DNA of 64,000 nt from Streptomyces sp. NRRL S-37 (GCF_000721605.1 NZ_JOIZ01000005.1:496001-560000); one strand, 5' to 3'. Counted from the first letter of the stretch, positions 26,181 to 34,785 are shown. Numbers and translations: made by a program. Notes: generated by a model from the sequence alone, not told the origin.

Positions 26181-29180
26181 TCACAGCCCTCCGTAGAACA
26201 GCTCCTCCACCACGCTCCGTGCCCGCCGTGCCGTACGCCGGTACGCGTCGAGCATGTCGCCGGCGTGACCGGGGCCGTAGCCCAGGTAGCGCCCGACGGC
26301 GCCCAGTTCGCGGGGCACGGTGGGGAAGGTGTCCCCGGCCCGGCCCCGGACCAGCATCACCGCGTTGCGCACACGGGTGGCGAGCACCCAGGCCTCGTCG
26401 AGGACGGCGGCGTCGTCCTCGGAGATCAGCCCGGCCGTGCGGGCGGCGGCCAGCGCCTGCCGTGTGCGGGTGGTGCGCAGGCCCGGCTCCCGGGCACCGT
26501 GCCGCAGCTGGAGGAGCTGCACGGTCCACTCCACGTCGGACAGTCCGCCCGGACCGAGCTTGGCGTGCAGCTTGGGGTCGGCGCCGCGCGGCAGCCGCTC
26601 GGACTCCATACGGGCCTTCAGCCGCCGGATCTCCCGGACGGCCTCCTCGCCGAGCCCGGCGGCCGGGTAGCGCAGCGGGTCGATCAGCTCGGTGAAGCGG
26701 CGGCCCAGGTCCTCGTCCCCGGCGACGGGTTCGGCGCGCAGCAGCGCGTGCCGCTCCCACACCAGCGACCAGCGGCGGTAGTACGCCTCGTACGACTTGA
26801 GCGTACGCACCAGCGGCCCTGACTTGCCCTCCGGGCGCAGGTCGGCGTCGACGATCAGCGGCGGGTCGGCGCTCGGCAGCTGCAGCAGGCGGCGCATCTC
26901 GGCGACCACCTTGTTGGCCGCCTCGGCGGCCTCCCGCTCGTCCACGCCGTCGCGCGGTTCGTGTACGAACAGGACGTCCGCGTCGGAGCCGTAGCCCAGC
27001 TCGTGCCCGCCGAAGCGGCCCATGCCGATGATCGCGAACCGGGTGGGGAGGGTGTCCCCCCAGCCCTCGCGGACCACCGCGCGGAGCGTGCCGGCGAGGG
27101 TGGCGGCCGTCAGGTCGGAGACCGCGTCGCCCACCAGGTCCACCAGGGCGCCCTGGTCGGCCTCGGCGGGCTGGGACTCGGTGCCGTAGGAGCCGACGAT
27201 GTCGGCGGCGGACGTGCGGAACAGTTCGCGGCGGCGCACCCCGCGGGCGGCCGTGACGCCCTGGACGGCGTTGTCGGCGCGGCGGACGGCGGCGAGGATC
27301 TCCTGCTCCAGGTGGGCGCGGGGCCGCGGTTGGAGCCCGCCGCCCCCGTCGCCGAGCAGCGCCACCGCCTCGGGGGCGCGCATCAGCAGGTCGGGGGCGA
27401 GCCGGCCGGCGGACAGCACGCGGGCCAGGTTCTCGGCGGCGGCGCCCTCGTCGCGCAGCAGCCGCAGGTACCAGGGCGTCTTGCCGAGCGCGTCGGAGAC
27501 CTTGCGGAAGGTGAGCAGACCGGCGTCCGGGTCGGCGGAGTCCGCGAACCAGCCGAGCAGCACCGGCAGCAGGGTGCGCTGGATGGCGGCCTTGCGGGTG
27601 ACACCGGACGCCAGCGCCTCCAGGTGGCGCAGCGCGGCGGCCGGATCGGCGTACCCGAGCGCGATCAGCCGCTCCCGCGCGGCCTCGGCGCTGAGCCGGG
27701 CCTCGCCGGGGGCGAGCGCGGCGACGGCGTCCAGCAGCGGCCGGTAGAACAGCTTCTCGTGCAGCCGCCGTACGACGGAGGCGTGCCGCTTCCACTCCCT
27801 GAGCAGGGTGGCGACCGGGTCGGTGCGCAGGTCCAGGGAGCGGCCCAGGCGGCGCAGGTCGGCCTCGTCCTCGGGGACGAGGTGGGTGCGGCGCAGCCGG
27901 TGGAGCTGGATGCGGTGCTCCATGGAGCGCAGGAAGCGGTAGGCGTCGTCGAGCTGGGCGGCGTCCGCGCGGCCGACGTAGCCGCCAGCGGCGAGGGCCT
28001 TCAGCGCGTCGAGGGTGGTGCCGCTGCGCAGCGAGGCGTCGGCGCGGCCGTGCACCAGCTGGAGCAGCTGCACCGCGAACTCGACGTCCCTGAGGCCTCC
28101 CGGGCCCAGCTTGAGCTGGCGGTCGACCTCGGCGGCGGGGATGTTCTCCACCACCCGGCGGCGCATCTTCTGCACGTCGGCGACGAAGTTCTCCCGCTCG
28201 GCGGCCTGCCACACCAGCGGCTGGAGCGCGGCGACGTACTCCTCGCCGAGCGCGGGGTCGCCGGCGACCGGGCGGGCCTTGAGCAGTGCCTGGAACTCCC
28301 AGGTCTTGGCCCAGCGCTGGTAGTAGGCGAGGTGGGAGGCGAGGGTGCGCACCAGCGGCCCGTTGCGGCCCTCGGGGCGGAGGTTGGCGTCGACGGGCCA
28401 GATGGAGCCCTCGACGGTGGTCTCGGAGCAGATCCGCATCAGGTGCGCGGCGAGCCGGGTCGCGGCGCGCAGCGCCTTGTCCTCGTCGGCGCCGTCCACC
28501 GCCTCGCCGACGAAGACGACGTCGACGTCGGAGACGTAGTTCAGCTCGTGTCCCCCGCACTTGCCCAGCGCGATCACCGCGAGCCGGCACAGCGCGGCGT
28601 CCTCGGGCGCGGCGTCCCGGGCGAGAGTGAGGGCGGCGCGCAGGGTGGCGGTGGCGAGGTCGGCGAGCTCGGCGGCGGTCTGGGCGACCTCGATGGTGCC
28701 GCAGACGTCACGGGCGGCGATGGACAGCAGGCAGCGCCGGTAGGCGACGCGCAGCGAGACCGGGTCGCCGGCCCCGGCGAGGCCCCGCTCGAACTCCTCG
28801 ACACCCGGGTGCAGGTCGCGCGGCTCGTAGGTGACCAGGGCCTGCCAGTCGCTGGGGTGCCGGGCCAGGTGGTCGGCGAGCGCCTCGGACGCGCCGAGCA
28901 CGCCGAGCAGCCGGTCCCGCAGCGGCTTGGCGGCTATCAGCGTGTCCAGCAGTTCCTGACGGGCGGTGGGCCCGTCCTGCGCCTCCAGCAGCCGTACCAG
29001 GCCCCGCAGCGCGAGGTCGGGGTCGGCGGTGGCGCCGAGGGCGTCCAGCAGCACGGGGTCGTTGCGCACCAGCGTGAGTCCGGCGCTGTCGAGCAGCCGC
29101 TCGGCGGCGGACGGATCGGTGAAGCCGTGCCGCAGCAGTCGCGTGAAGGTACTGCTCCTGCGCCCCGGCGCCGACGTCAT
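26181..29180 (-). CDS. glnE: Glutamine synthetase adenylyltransferase/deadenylase GlnE
   Basis: A 999-residue bifunctional enzyme that adds AMP to type I glutamine synthetase and removes it. Two nucleotidyltransferase domains are visible: the N-terminal deadenylase with IALGKCGGHELNYVSDVDVV (about residues 205-225) and the C-terminal adenylylase with IGMGRFGGHELGYGSDADVL (about 695-715). Each is followed by a helical regulatory domain. The start at 29180 follows GAGG; a start 14 codons upstream is possible. The gene stands alone, between convergent PAP2 and divergent glyoxalase genes. With glnII and glnA2 in the same 37 kb, it adds to a local cluster of nitrogen genes. Confidence 0.96.
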   Translation of the reverse strand: MTSAPGRRSSTFTRLLRHGFTDPSAAERLLDSAGLTLVRNDPVLLDALGATADPDLALRGLVRLLEAQDGPTARQELLDTLIAAKPLRDRLLGVLGASEALADHLARHPSDWQALVTYEPRDLHPGVEEFERGLAGAGDPVSLRVAYRRCLLSIAARDVCGTIEVAQTAAELADLATATLRAALTLARDAAPEDAALCRLAVIALGKCGGHELNYVSDVDVVFVGEAVDGADEDKALRAATRLAAHLMRICSETTVEGSIWPVDANLRPEGRNGPLVRTLASHLAYYQRWAKTWEFQALLKARPVAGDPALGEEYVAALQPLVWQAAERENFVADVQKMRRRVVENIPAAEVDRQLKLGPGGLRDVEFAVQLLQLVHGRADASLRSGTTLDALKALAAGGYVGRADAAQLDDAYRFLRSMEHRIQLHRLRRTHLVPEDEADLRRLGRSLDLRTDPVATLLREWKRHASVVRRLHEKLFYRPLLDAVAALAPGEARLSAEAARERLIALGYADPAAALRHLEALASGVTRKAAIQRTLLPVLLGWFADSADPDAGLLTFRKVSDALGKTPWYLRLLRDEGAAAENLARVLSAGRLAPDLLMRAPEAVALLGDGGGGLQPRPRAHLEQEILAAVRRADNAVQGVTAARGVRRRELFRTSAADIVGSYGTESQPAEADQGALVDLVGDAVSDLTAATLAGTLRAVVREGWGDTLPTRFAIIGMGRFGGHELGYGSDADVLFVHEPRDGVDEREAAEAANKVVAEMRRLLQLPSADPPLIVDADLRPEGKSGPLVRTLKSYEAYYRRWSLVWERHALLRAEPVAGDEDLGRRFTELIDPLRYPAAGLGEEAVREIRRLKARMESERLPRGADPKLHAKLGPGGLSDVEWTVQLLQLRHGAREPGLRTTRTRQALAAARTAGLISEDDAAVLDEAWVLATRVRNAVMLVRGRAGDTFPTVPRELGAVGRYLGYGPGHAGDMLDAYRRTARRARSVVEELFYGGL

Positions 29181-29423
29181 CCCCGGCCTCCCTCGTGCCT
29201 CGTGGCTGTGCCTGCCGCACATGCCCCGGATCAGGGTCGTACGGCCATGAGCCTATCCGGAGTACGGGGTCCTGGCCCGGGGCACGGTGGGACGTGCCGG
29301 TATCGGTGTTTCGGTGGCGCGGCGGACGGTTTTCGGATTCGGTGGGGGGGCAGCCGTCCCGCCGGACCGGGTGACGGTCCGGGCGACGCGCAGCCGATAC
29401 GCCGACGAAGGAGTCGCTGTTCC

Positions 29424-29864
29424 ATGGACATGACCCTCGAAGTGATCCCGCTCCCGGTGAGCGACATCGACCGCGCCAGGGACTTCTACCGGGACAAGGT
29501 CGGCTTCCACGTCGACATCGACCAGGAGGTCATGCCGGGCATGCGCATCGTCCAGCTCACCCCGCCCGGCTCCGGCTGCTCGATCGCGCTGGGCGACAGC
29601 ATCTGGGAGATGACCCCGGGATCCACCCCGGCCCCCGGCTCCTACCGGGGGCTCCAGCTCTGCGTCGCCGACATCGGGGCGGCCCACGCGGAACTGACCG
29701 CCCGGGGCCTGGACGTCTCCGAACCGGTCCGGTACGCCGACGCGGACGGCGCGACCTTCATGTACTTCACGGACCCGGACGGCAACGGCTGGTCGGTCCA
29801 GGAGTACCGGCGGCGGGCGACGGAGCCGCTGCACAAGGTGCTGGGGGGATCCGGCGGGGCATAG
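29424..29864 (+). CDS. Glyoxalase/dioxygenase-superfamily (VOC) protein
   Basis: A 146-residue single VOC unit of two beta-alpha-beta-beta-beta modules. It begins with LEVIPLPVSDIDRARDFYRD, the common VOC opening, and closes with the FTDPDGNGWSVQEY signature. Metal-ligand positions are only partly conserved. The substrate is unknown; such proteins include glyoxalases, dioxygenases and drug-binding proteins. GAAGGAG (29407-29413) precedes the ATG. The next gene is an antitoxin, 6 nt after its stop if the palindrome is counted, but that pair has its own operator. Confidence 0.85.
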   Translation: MDMTLEVIPLPVSDIDRARDFYRDKVGFHVDIDQEVMPGMRIVQLTPPGSGCSIALGDSIWEMTPGSTPAPGSYRGLQLCVADIGAAHAELTARGLDVSEPVRYADADGATFMYFTDPDGNGWSVQEYRRRATEPLHKVLGGSGGA

Positions 29865-29869
29865 AACAC

Positions 29870-29894
29870 CCATGTAGTAACATGTACTACATGG
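29870..29894 (+). promoter_or_regulatory. Perfect 25-bp palindrome, antitoxin operator
   Basis: CCATGTAGTA (29870-29879) and TACTACATGG (29885-29894) are exact inverted copies around the centre ACATG. The palindrome covers the antitoxin start codon. Phd/YefM antitoxins repress their own operons through palindromes placed this way. Confidence 0.85.
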
Positions 29895-30133
29895 AGACTA
29901 CTGCCCGCGAATTCAATCAGAGGTCTTCCCAGATCCTCGCGGCGGCCGCACGCGGAGAGACTGTCACGGTCACCAAGAACGGCGTCGCCGTCGCCCGCGT
30001 GATACCGATCGCAGAGGAAGACGTCCCCGCCTATCCCACAGACCCCATGGGAGATCTCGACCTTCCCGACCTGGGACTGCCCGACCTCGACGACGACGAG
30101 ATCGAGGAAACGCTCAGGGGGATGGGAACTTGA
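29891..30133 (+). CDS. Phd/YefM-family antitoxin
   Basis: An 80-residue antitoxin; ATG 29882 (three more residues, MYY) is also possible. The N-terminal Phd/YefM DNA-binding and dimer fold is clear: TAREFNQRSSQILAAAARGE then TVTVTKNGVAVARVIP. The C-terminal third is acidic (DLDLPDLGLPDLDDDEIEET) and should wrap and block the toxin. The toxin gene begins at the antitoxin stop (4-nt overlap), so the two are translationally coupled. A 25-bp palindrome over the start codon is the probable autoregulatory operator. Confidence 0.92.
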   Translation: METTAREFNQRSSQILAAAARGETVTVTKNGVAVARVIPIAEEDVPAYPTDPMGDLDLPDLGLPDLDDDEIEETLRGMGT

Positions 30134-30576
30134 GCGTCATCGCCATCGCCGACACCAACGCGCTGTACCGCTTGCTGGACCCCAGGCTGTCCGGCCACCA
30201 GGCACACAGGAACGCCCTGGCCTCCATCAGTCACCTCGTCATCTCGCCCATGGTCCTGGCCGAACTGGACTACCTCATCGCCACCAGGGCCGGGGCCGGG
30301 AAGGCTGTCGTGGCCGCCCGGTTCGTGGAACGCAACGTGGCCAACCGCCGGTTCGAAGTACCGCCCCTGAGCGCCCACCTCAGTTCCGCCATCGCCGTTG
30401 CGGAGGGGTACAAGGACGCGGACGGAGGCAAGGGCGTCGGGCTCACGGACGCGATGAACGTCGCCCTGGCCGCGGCCTACCACACCAACGCCATGTTCAC
30501 CTCGGACCTGCACTTCCGCATGATCCGTCCGCTGACCGGGCACAAGGCGTTCCGGCTCCTGCCCGACGATCTGTAG
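30130..30576 (+). CDS. PIN-domain toxin (VapC-like ribonuclease)
   Basis: A 148-residue PIN domain that should cut RNA with bound Mg2+. The four acidic positions are visible: AIADTNALYRLLD (first Asp, about residue 8), MVLAELDYLIA (Glu, about 44), GLTDAMNVALAAA (Asp, about 115) and FTSDLHFRMIR (Asp, about 131). The start is TTG 30130 overlapping the antitoxin stop. The pairing of a Phd-type antitoxin with a PIN toxin is a common type II TA combination. A hairpin terminator follows. Confidence 0.92.
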   Translation: MSVIAIADTNALYRLLDPRLSGHQAHRNALASISHLVISPMVLAELDYLIATRAGAGKAVVAARFVERNVANRRFEVPPLSAHLSSAIAVAEGYKDADGGKGVGLTDAMNVALAAAYHTNAMFTSDLHFRMIRPLTGHKAFRLLPDDL

Positions 30577-30597
30577 CGTCCCCGCACGCCCCTCGGC

Positions 30598-30623
30598 CAC
30601 CGTCGTCTGCGCCGACGACGGTG
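30598..30623 (+). terminator. Terminator after the Phd/PIN pair
   Basis: CACCGTCGTC (30598-30607) pairs with GACGACGGTG (30614-30623) across a 6-nt loop. The rest of the gap up to 30888 shows no gene; a lower-GC patch near 30745-30780 may hold the promoter of the next operon. Confidence 0.7.
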
Positions 30624-30888
30624 CGCCTCGGAGCCGTGCCCGCACGGTACGGCTCGCTCATCGAGCAGGCGCGGTGGGAGCCGGCGGCGAACCGCTCCGT
30701 CACACTCGCCCCACTGCATGACACGACACGGCGCGGCACAGGTTTCCCTCATAGCGTGTCAAACCGTCGCAAATGGCCACTCGGGCCGGGACGGACGGCC
30801 ACGTGTGCGGTCCGGAACGCGAGTTCCGGCCCACACCGGGTCACCGGGCACGGGCCGTACGCACACATCCGATGAGGGGAAGTCGCCG

Positions 30889-31533
30889 ATGAGTGAGTCC
30901 GTACGAACCGGATCCGGGAGCACCGGAGACAAGGTCAGGGCAGAGGCCTCCGCGACGGCCGGCCAGGCCAGGCAGGCCGCCGGCCAGGTGGCGGGGACCG
31001 CGGCGGAACAGGCCCGGACCGTCGTGGGCGAGGCGCGGCAGCAGGCGGGCACGGTCATCGAGGACCTGCGCGGCCGCGCGATCGACGAGGCGGACGGGCA
31101 GACCAGGCGGGCGGCCGGCACGCTGCGGCAGTGGGCGAACGACTTCTCGAGCCTGGCCGCGCACGCCGAACACGACTCGCCCGCCCGCAGTCTGGCGGCC
31201 CGCGCGGGCGACAAGGGAATGCGGCTGGCCGGCTACCTGGAGCGGCAGGGGGTCGAAGGCATCACCGCCGACCTCCAGGGCTTCGCCCGGCGCCGCCCCG
31301 GCGCCTTCCTCGGCGGCGCGCTGCTGGCCGGACTGGCCGTCGGCCGCCTGGCGAAGGTGACGCAGACGGCGTCCCGGGCCGGCGGGGACGGGGACGGGGA
31401 CGGGCAGCGGAGGGTCACCGCGGCCCCGGCTCCCGAGGCCCTGCCGGCCGCTCCCCCGCCGGGGACCGCGCCGCCCGCGCCGTCCACGCCGCCGAGCCTC
31501 GGCACGCCGGGCCGCCCGTTCCCGGAGGCGTGA
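30889..31533 (+). CDS. Alanine-rich helical membrane-associated protein
   Basis: A 214-residue protein, first gene of a three-gene operon. The first 110 residues are long amphipathic helices rich in Ala, Gln and Arg (AEASATAGQARQAAGQVAGT), resembling stress proteins that wrap membranes. A hydrophobic stretch FLGGALLAGLAVGRLA (about residue 140-156) could be a membrane anchor. The last 40 residues are Pro- and Ala-rich and disordered. GGGGAAG precedes the ATG. I recognise no catalytic motif. Its neighbours (holin-like DUF1469 and DUF3618) suggest a role at the cell envelope. Confidence 0.8.
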   Translation: MSESVRTGSGSTGDKVRAEASATAGQARQAAGQVAGTAAEQARTVVGEARQQAGTVIEDLRGRAIDEADGQTRRAAGTLRQWANDFSSLAAHAEHDSPARSLAARAGDKGMRLAGYLERQGVEGITADLQGFARRRPGAFLGGALLAGLAVGRLAKVTQTASRAGGDGDGDGQRRVTAAPAPEALPAAPPPGTAPPAPSTPPSLGTPGRPFPEA

Positions 31534-31534
31534 G

Positions 31535-31963
31535 ATGGCCACGATGTCACCGCTGTCCCGGGCCCGCTCTGCCGAGCCGTACGCAGGGGAGCGGTCCGCG
31601 GGCGAGCTGCTGTCCCGGGTGACCTCCGACCTCCAGGTCCTCTTCCGCCAGGAGGTGGAACTGGCCAAGGCCGAGATCAAGGAGGAGGGCACCAAGGCGG
31701 GCAAGGCGGCCGGGATGTACGGCGGTGCCGGCTTCGCCGGTTACATGGTCCTGCTGTTCCTGTCGCTGGCGGCCATGTTCGGCCTGGCCGACGTGATGGA
31801 CGACGGCTGGGCCGCGCTGATCGTCGCCGCGCTGTGGGCCGTCGCCGCGGCCGTGCTGTACCAGAAGGGCCGCGCGAGGATGCGCACCGTCTCGCCGAAG
31901 CCCGAACACACCGTCCAGACCCTGAAGGAGGACGCGGAATGGGCACGTCACCCGACCAAATGA
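31535..31963 (+). CDS. Holin-superfamily membrane protein (DUF1469)
   Basis: A 142-residue protein of the actinobacterial 'phage holin family' (DUF1469). An N-terminal helix ending LFRQEVELAKAEIKEEGTKA (about 35-55) is followed by two transmembrane helices, GGAGFAGYMVLLFLSLAAMF and LIVAALWAVAAAVLYQ. Despite the name, such proteins are chromosomal and of unknown role, usually beside DUF3618 genes as here. It starts one nucleotide after the stop of the previous gene and overlaps the next by 25 nt, so all three are co-translated. Confidence 0.88.
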   Translation: MATMSPLSRARSAEPYAGERSAGELLSRVTSDLQVLFRQEVELAKAEIKEEGTKAGKAAGMYGGAGFAGYMVLLFLSLAAMFGLADVMDDGWAALIVAALWAVAAAVLYQKGRARMRTVSPKPEHTVQTLKEDAEWARHPTK

Positions 31964-32670
31964 GGGCCGAGATCGCGGCCACCCGCAACCAGCTCTCCGC
32001 GGACGTGGAGCGGCTCGCCGACCGGGCCAGCCCACGCCGTATGGCCCGCCGCCGCAGGGCGAGGATGCGCCGCACGATGTCGGGCGTCCGCGACCGCGTC
32101 ATGGGCACCGCCTCGTACACGGCGCACGGTGTGGCCGGCACCGCCCGGTCGGCGGCCGGCTCGGTGCAGTCGGCCGCGGGCTCGGCGGCCGGCTCGGTGC
32201 AGTCGGCCGCGGGCTCGGTGCAGGAGGGCACCGGGCGGGCGGCCGACTCGGCGCGCGAGGTCGCGGAGCAGGCGGGCCAGGCCGTCCAGCAGACACCCGA
32301 GATGGCCCGCCGCCAGACGCAGGGCAACCCGCTGGCCGCCGGCCTGGTCGCCTTCGGCGTCGGCCTGCTGGCCGCCTCGATGGTGCCCGCCTCCGAGAAG
32401 GAGCAGCAAAAGGCGTCCGAGCTGATGGAACGCGGCGCCGAGGTGCTGGAGCCGGTGAAGCAGGCCGCCGGCGAGTCCGCGCAGCACCTGCGGGAAGACG
32501 CCAAGGAGGTCACGCAGAGCGCGGCCGCGGAGGTGAAGGACACCGCGCAACAGGCGGCCCGCACCACCCAGGACGAGGCCCGCGACCAGGCCGGCCAGGT
32601 CACCGACCAGGCCAAGGAATCCGGCCGCGGCCTCAAGGACGAGGCCGGCCGCCGCTCCGGACCGGCGTGA
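31939..32670 (+). CDS. DUF3618 membrane-associated protein
   Basis: A 243-residue protein. The DUF3618 signature is at the start: MGTSPDQMRAEIAATRNQLS then ADVERLADRASPRRM. It then has an Arg-rich patch, an Ala/Ser/Gly repeat region (about residues 70-95) caused by a perfect 33-bp tandem duplication, one hydrophobic helix (LAAGLVAFGVGLLAASMVP, about 130-150), and a long Ala/Gln/Glu coiled-coil-like tail. GAAGGAG lies 8 nt before ATG 31939, inside the upstream gene. The function is unknown; the family co-occurs with DUF1469. A hairpin follows the stop. Confidence 0.88.
   Translation: MGTSPDQMRAEIAATRNQLSADVERLADRASPRRMARRRRARMRRTMSGVRDRVMGTASYTAHGVAGTARSAAGSVQSAAGSAAGSVQSAAGSVQEGTGRAADSAREVAEQAGQAVQQTPEMARRQTQGNPLAAGLVAFGVGLLAASMVPASEKEQQKASELMERGAEVLEPVKQAAGESAQHLREDAKEVTQSAAAEVKDTAQQAARTTQDEARDQAGQVTDQAKESGRGLKDEAGRRSGPA
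32149..32214 (+). repeat. Perfect 33-bp tandem duplication inside the DUF3618 gene
   Basis: Positions 32149-32181 and 32182-32214 are identical. Each unit encodes SAAGSVQSAAG in frame, and a partial third copy follows. The number of copies is likely to vary between strains. Confidence 0.95.
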
Positions 32671-32681
32671 GCGACGCCGCG

Positions 32682-32720
32682 GCCCTGCCTCCGGCGCCCG
32701 CACGGGTACGGAGGCAGGGC
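32682..32720 (+). terminator. Terminator of the DUF1469/DUF3618 operon
   Basis: GCCCTGCCTCCG (32682-32693) pairs perfectly with CGGAGGCAGGGC (32709-32720) over a 15-nt loop, 12 nt after the stop codon. It also faces the convergent 55-residue gene. Confidence 0.8.
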
Positions 32721-32737
32721 TCCGGCCGTCCGGTCCG

Positions 32738-32905
32738 TCAGCCGCTCTCCGGCTGGAAGTCGTGTGCGCTCCCGCAGTTGTCGCTCACGGTCACCGGCAC
32801 CCCCAGCACCTTCGACAGGTACTCCCCCGTCGCCAGGGCGACCGGCCAGGCCTTGTCCCAGTGGGGATCGTCCGGGGGTGCGATCTCTATCGTGATCCCG
32901 GCCAT
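32738..32905 (-). CDS. Small 55-residue conserved-looking protein
   Basis: A 55-codon minus-strand gene with a strong ribosome-binding site (GAGGAG 3-8 nt before ATG). The product begins MAGITIEIAPPDDPHWDKAW and ends DNCGSAHDFQPESG. It is acidic and soluble, with one Cys and no signal peptide. It has coding-like third-position GC. I do not recognise the family. It lies between convergent DUF3618 and the upstream pectate lyase gene on the same strand. Confidence 0.65.
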   Translation of the reverse strand: MAGITIEIAPPDDPHWDKAWPVALATGEYLSKVLGVPVTVSDNCGSAHDFQPESG

Positions 32906-33073
32906 GGCTCCTCCTCGTTCCCGCTCGCTCGGTCAACCGCAATGTAGGGCACGCCACTGACATCGGACGCCGGGAGATGTCACCGGTCGGCGTGTTCCGA
33001 AGCCCGTTCGCCCCGTCCCGCCCTCAGGGCGGCAACGTGGACCCGCTTCGTGACGCGTCACGCCGACCGGGGC

Positions 33074-33102
33074 CCGGGGGCCGCCGCGAGGACGGCCCCC
33101 GG
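33074..33102 (-). terminator. Terminator of the pectate lyase gene
   Basis: CCGGGGGCCG (33074-33083) and CGGCCCCCGG (33093-33102) form a 10-bp stem with a 9-nt loop just after the lyase stop. Confidence 0.7.
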
Positions 33103-33108
33103 CATGTG

Positions 33109-34653
33109 TCAGCTCGCGTACGTCTCGAATTCGGCGATCCTCGGGGTGCCCGAGGCGCTGGTGATCTCGAAGGTGATCTTCTTCAGGGAGGTCGCGGAGA
33201 AGCCGATGACGCCCGCTCCGCTGCCGGAGGCCAGGACCGCGCCCGTGTCGTGGTTGAGGACGCGGTAGGAGCCGATGGTGCCCGAGCCCGACGCCTGCCT
33301 GATGTTGATCTTGGAGACGGTGGTGGCCGAGCCCCACTTGACCGAGACGGAGCCGGTCGAGCCGGACGGCGACCAGTACGTGCTCGTGCTGCCGTCGACG
33401 ACGTTGCCGTAGCTCGTCCCGGAGGCCTTGGAGGAGCCGTCGGCACCCGCGCCGATGCTGAGGTTGGTGCCGGCGGGCGGGTCAGTGGGGTCCGGGTCCG
33501 TCGGGTCCGGGTCCGTCGGGTCGGGGTCGGTCGGGTCCGGGCTCTGCGGGGTGCAGCTGCCGTCGGAGACCTTCAGGCCCTTGTTGGCGCCCGCCGTCTG
33601 GCTCACCACGCCCGGTACGCAGGTGGCCGCGTCGAGGGTGTACGCGTACGGGACGCTGACCGAGGTGTTCGACGTCGGGTTCGGACCGGCCGGGTTGTTG
33701 TCGCCCTCCCGCTCGGACCAGGTCACGTTGTCGAAGATGTTGCCGCTGACCTGCCAGTAGCCGGCGGCGTCGGTGTAGAAGGTGCCGAGGACGTCCTTGG
33801 AGTCCTCGAAGTAGTTGTTGTCCACCTTGGCGCGGGCGCCGGCCCGGGAGTTGATCCCGGACTCGTTCAGGTTCCTGTAGTGGTTGTTGTAGATGTGGGA
33901 GATGCCGCCGCGCAGCAGGGGCGTACGGGAGTCGATGTTCTCGTACAGGTTGTGGTGGAACGTGACGTACCCGTTCGAGGTGTCGCTCTCGCTGGAGCCG
34001 ATCAGGCCGCCGCGGCCGGAGTTGCGCAGGGTGCTGTAGGACAGCGTCACGTACTGGGTGTTGTCCTTCATGTCGAAGAGGCCGTCGTAGCCCTCCGACT
34101 CGCCGCCGGACGCCTCCAGCGTGGTGTGGTCGACCCAGACGTTGCGGACATCGCTTTCCATGCCGATGGCGTCGCCGCCGTTCGACGTGGGCGAGCCGGA
34201 CTTCTTGACGTTCCGCACCGTCACGTTCTGGATGATGATGTTGCTGGACTCCCGGATGTGGATGCCCAGTTGGTCGAAGACGGCGCCGTTGCCGACCCCG
34301 ACGATCGTGACGTTGCTGATCTGCTTGAGCTCGATCTTGTCGGCGGCGGTGCTGCAGCTGTCGCCGGACACCTTGGTGGTGTTGCCGTGGTTGATGGTGC
34401 CCTCGACCTGGATGGTGATCGGGGTCGAGCTGCTGGCCCGGTTGCACAGGGCCTGGTGGATCGCGGTGCCGGTGGTGGCGCGGACCGTCTGGCCGCCCGC
34501 GCCGCCGGTGGTCCCGCCGTTCTGGGTCGCGTAGCCGGTGACACCGCCGGTGGCGGCGGAGGCCGTGGACGTGGACAGGGCCACACCGGTCGCTGCCGCG
34601 AGGGCTCCCGTGGCCAGTACGGCCGAGAGCCGTACGGCGACTGATCGTCTCAT
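33109..34653 (-). CDS. Secreted pectate lyase with C-terminal carbohydrate-binding-like domain
   Basis: A 514-residue secreted protein. A signal peptide (1-34, MRRSVAVRLSAVLATGALAA...ASA) is followed by a right-handed beta-helix pectate lyase of family PL1 (about 35-370). Visible there are VWVDHTTLEA, YDGLFDMKDNTQYVTLSYS and VTFHHNLYENIDSRTPLLRG, the last carrying the catalytic Arg region. A repeated (DPTDP)n linker at about 380-400 leads to a C-terminal beta-sandwich of about 115 residues resembling F5/8 or CBM domains that bind polysaccharide. It cleaves plant polygalacturonate by beta-elimination, with Ca2+. A perfect palindrome upstream suggests LacI-family control. The longer open frame crosses that palindrome, so ATG 34653 is the start. 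Confidence 0.93.
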   Translation of the reverse strand: MRRSVAVRLSAVLATGALAAATGVALSTSTASAATGGVTGYATQNGGTTGGAGGQTVRATTGTAIHQALCNRASSSTPITIQVEGTINHGNTTKVSGDSCSTAADKIELKQISNVTIVGVGNGAVFDQLGIHIRESSNIIIQNVTVRNVKKSGSPTSNGGDAIGMESDVRNVWVDHTTLEASGGESEGYDGLFDMKDNTQYVTLSYSTLRNSGRGGLIGSSESDTSNGYVTFHHNLYENIDSRTPLLRGGISHIYNNHYRNLNESGINSRAGARAKVDNNYFEDSKDVLGTFYTDAAGYWQVSGNIFDNVTWSEREGDNNPAGPNPTSNTSVSVPYAYTLDAATCVPGVVSQTAGANKGLKVSDGSCTPQSPDPTDPDPTDPDPTDPDPTDPPAGTNLSIGAGADGSSKASGTSYGNVVDGSTSTYWSPSGSTGSVSVKWGSATTVSKINIRQASGSGTIGSYRVLNHDTGAVLASGSGAGVIGFSATSLKKITFEITSASGTPRIAEFETYAS

Positions 34654-34771
34654 TCTCGTCTCGCCTTTCGTCCTCTGATTCAGGGGGCTGATGCCGGCGC
34701 CGGTCCGAGCTATGTCATGGGCATGACATTGAGATCGATGAGGGGGCAGGGGTGGGCCGGACCCATCGATG

Positions 34772-34785
34772 AGAAAGCGCTTTCT
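34772..34785 (-). promoter_or_regulatory. LacI-type operator AGAAAGCGCTTTCT
   Basis: A 14-bp perfect palindrome with the central CG typical of LacI/GalR-family operators lies about 120 nt before the pectate lyase start. It differs from the maltose operators, so another regulator is expected. Confidence 0.7.
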
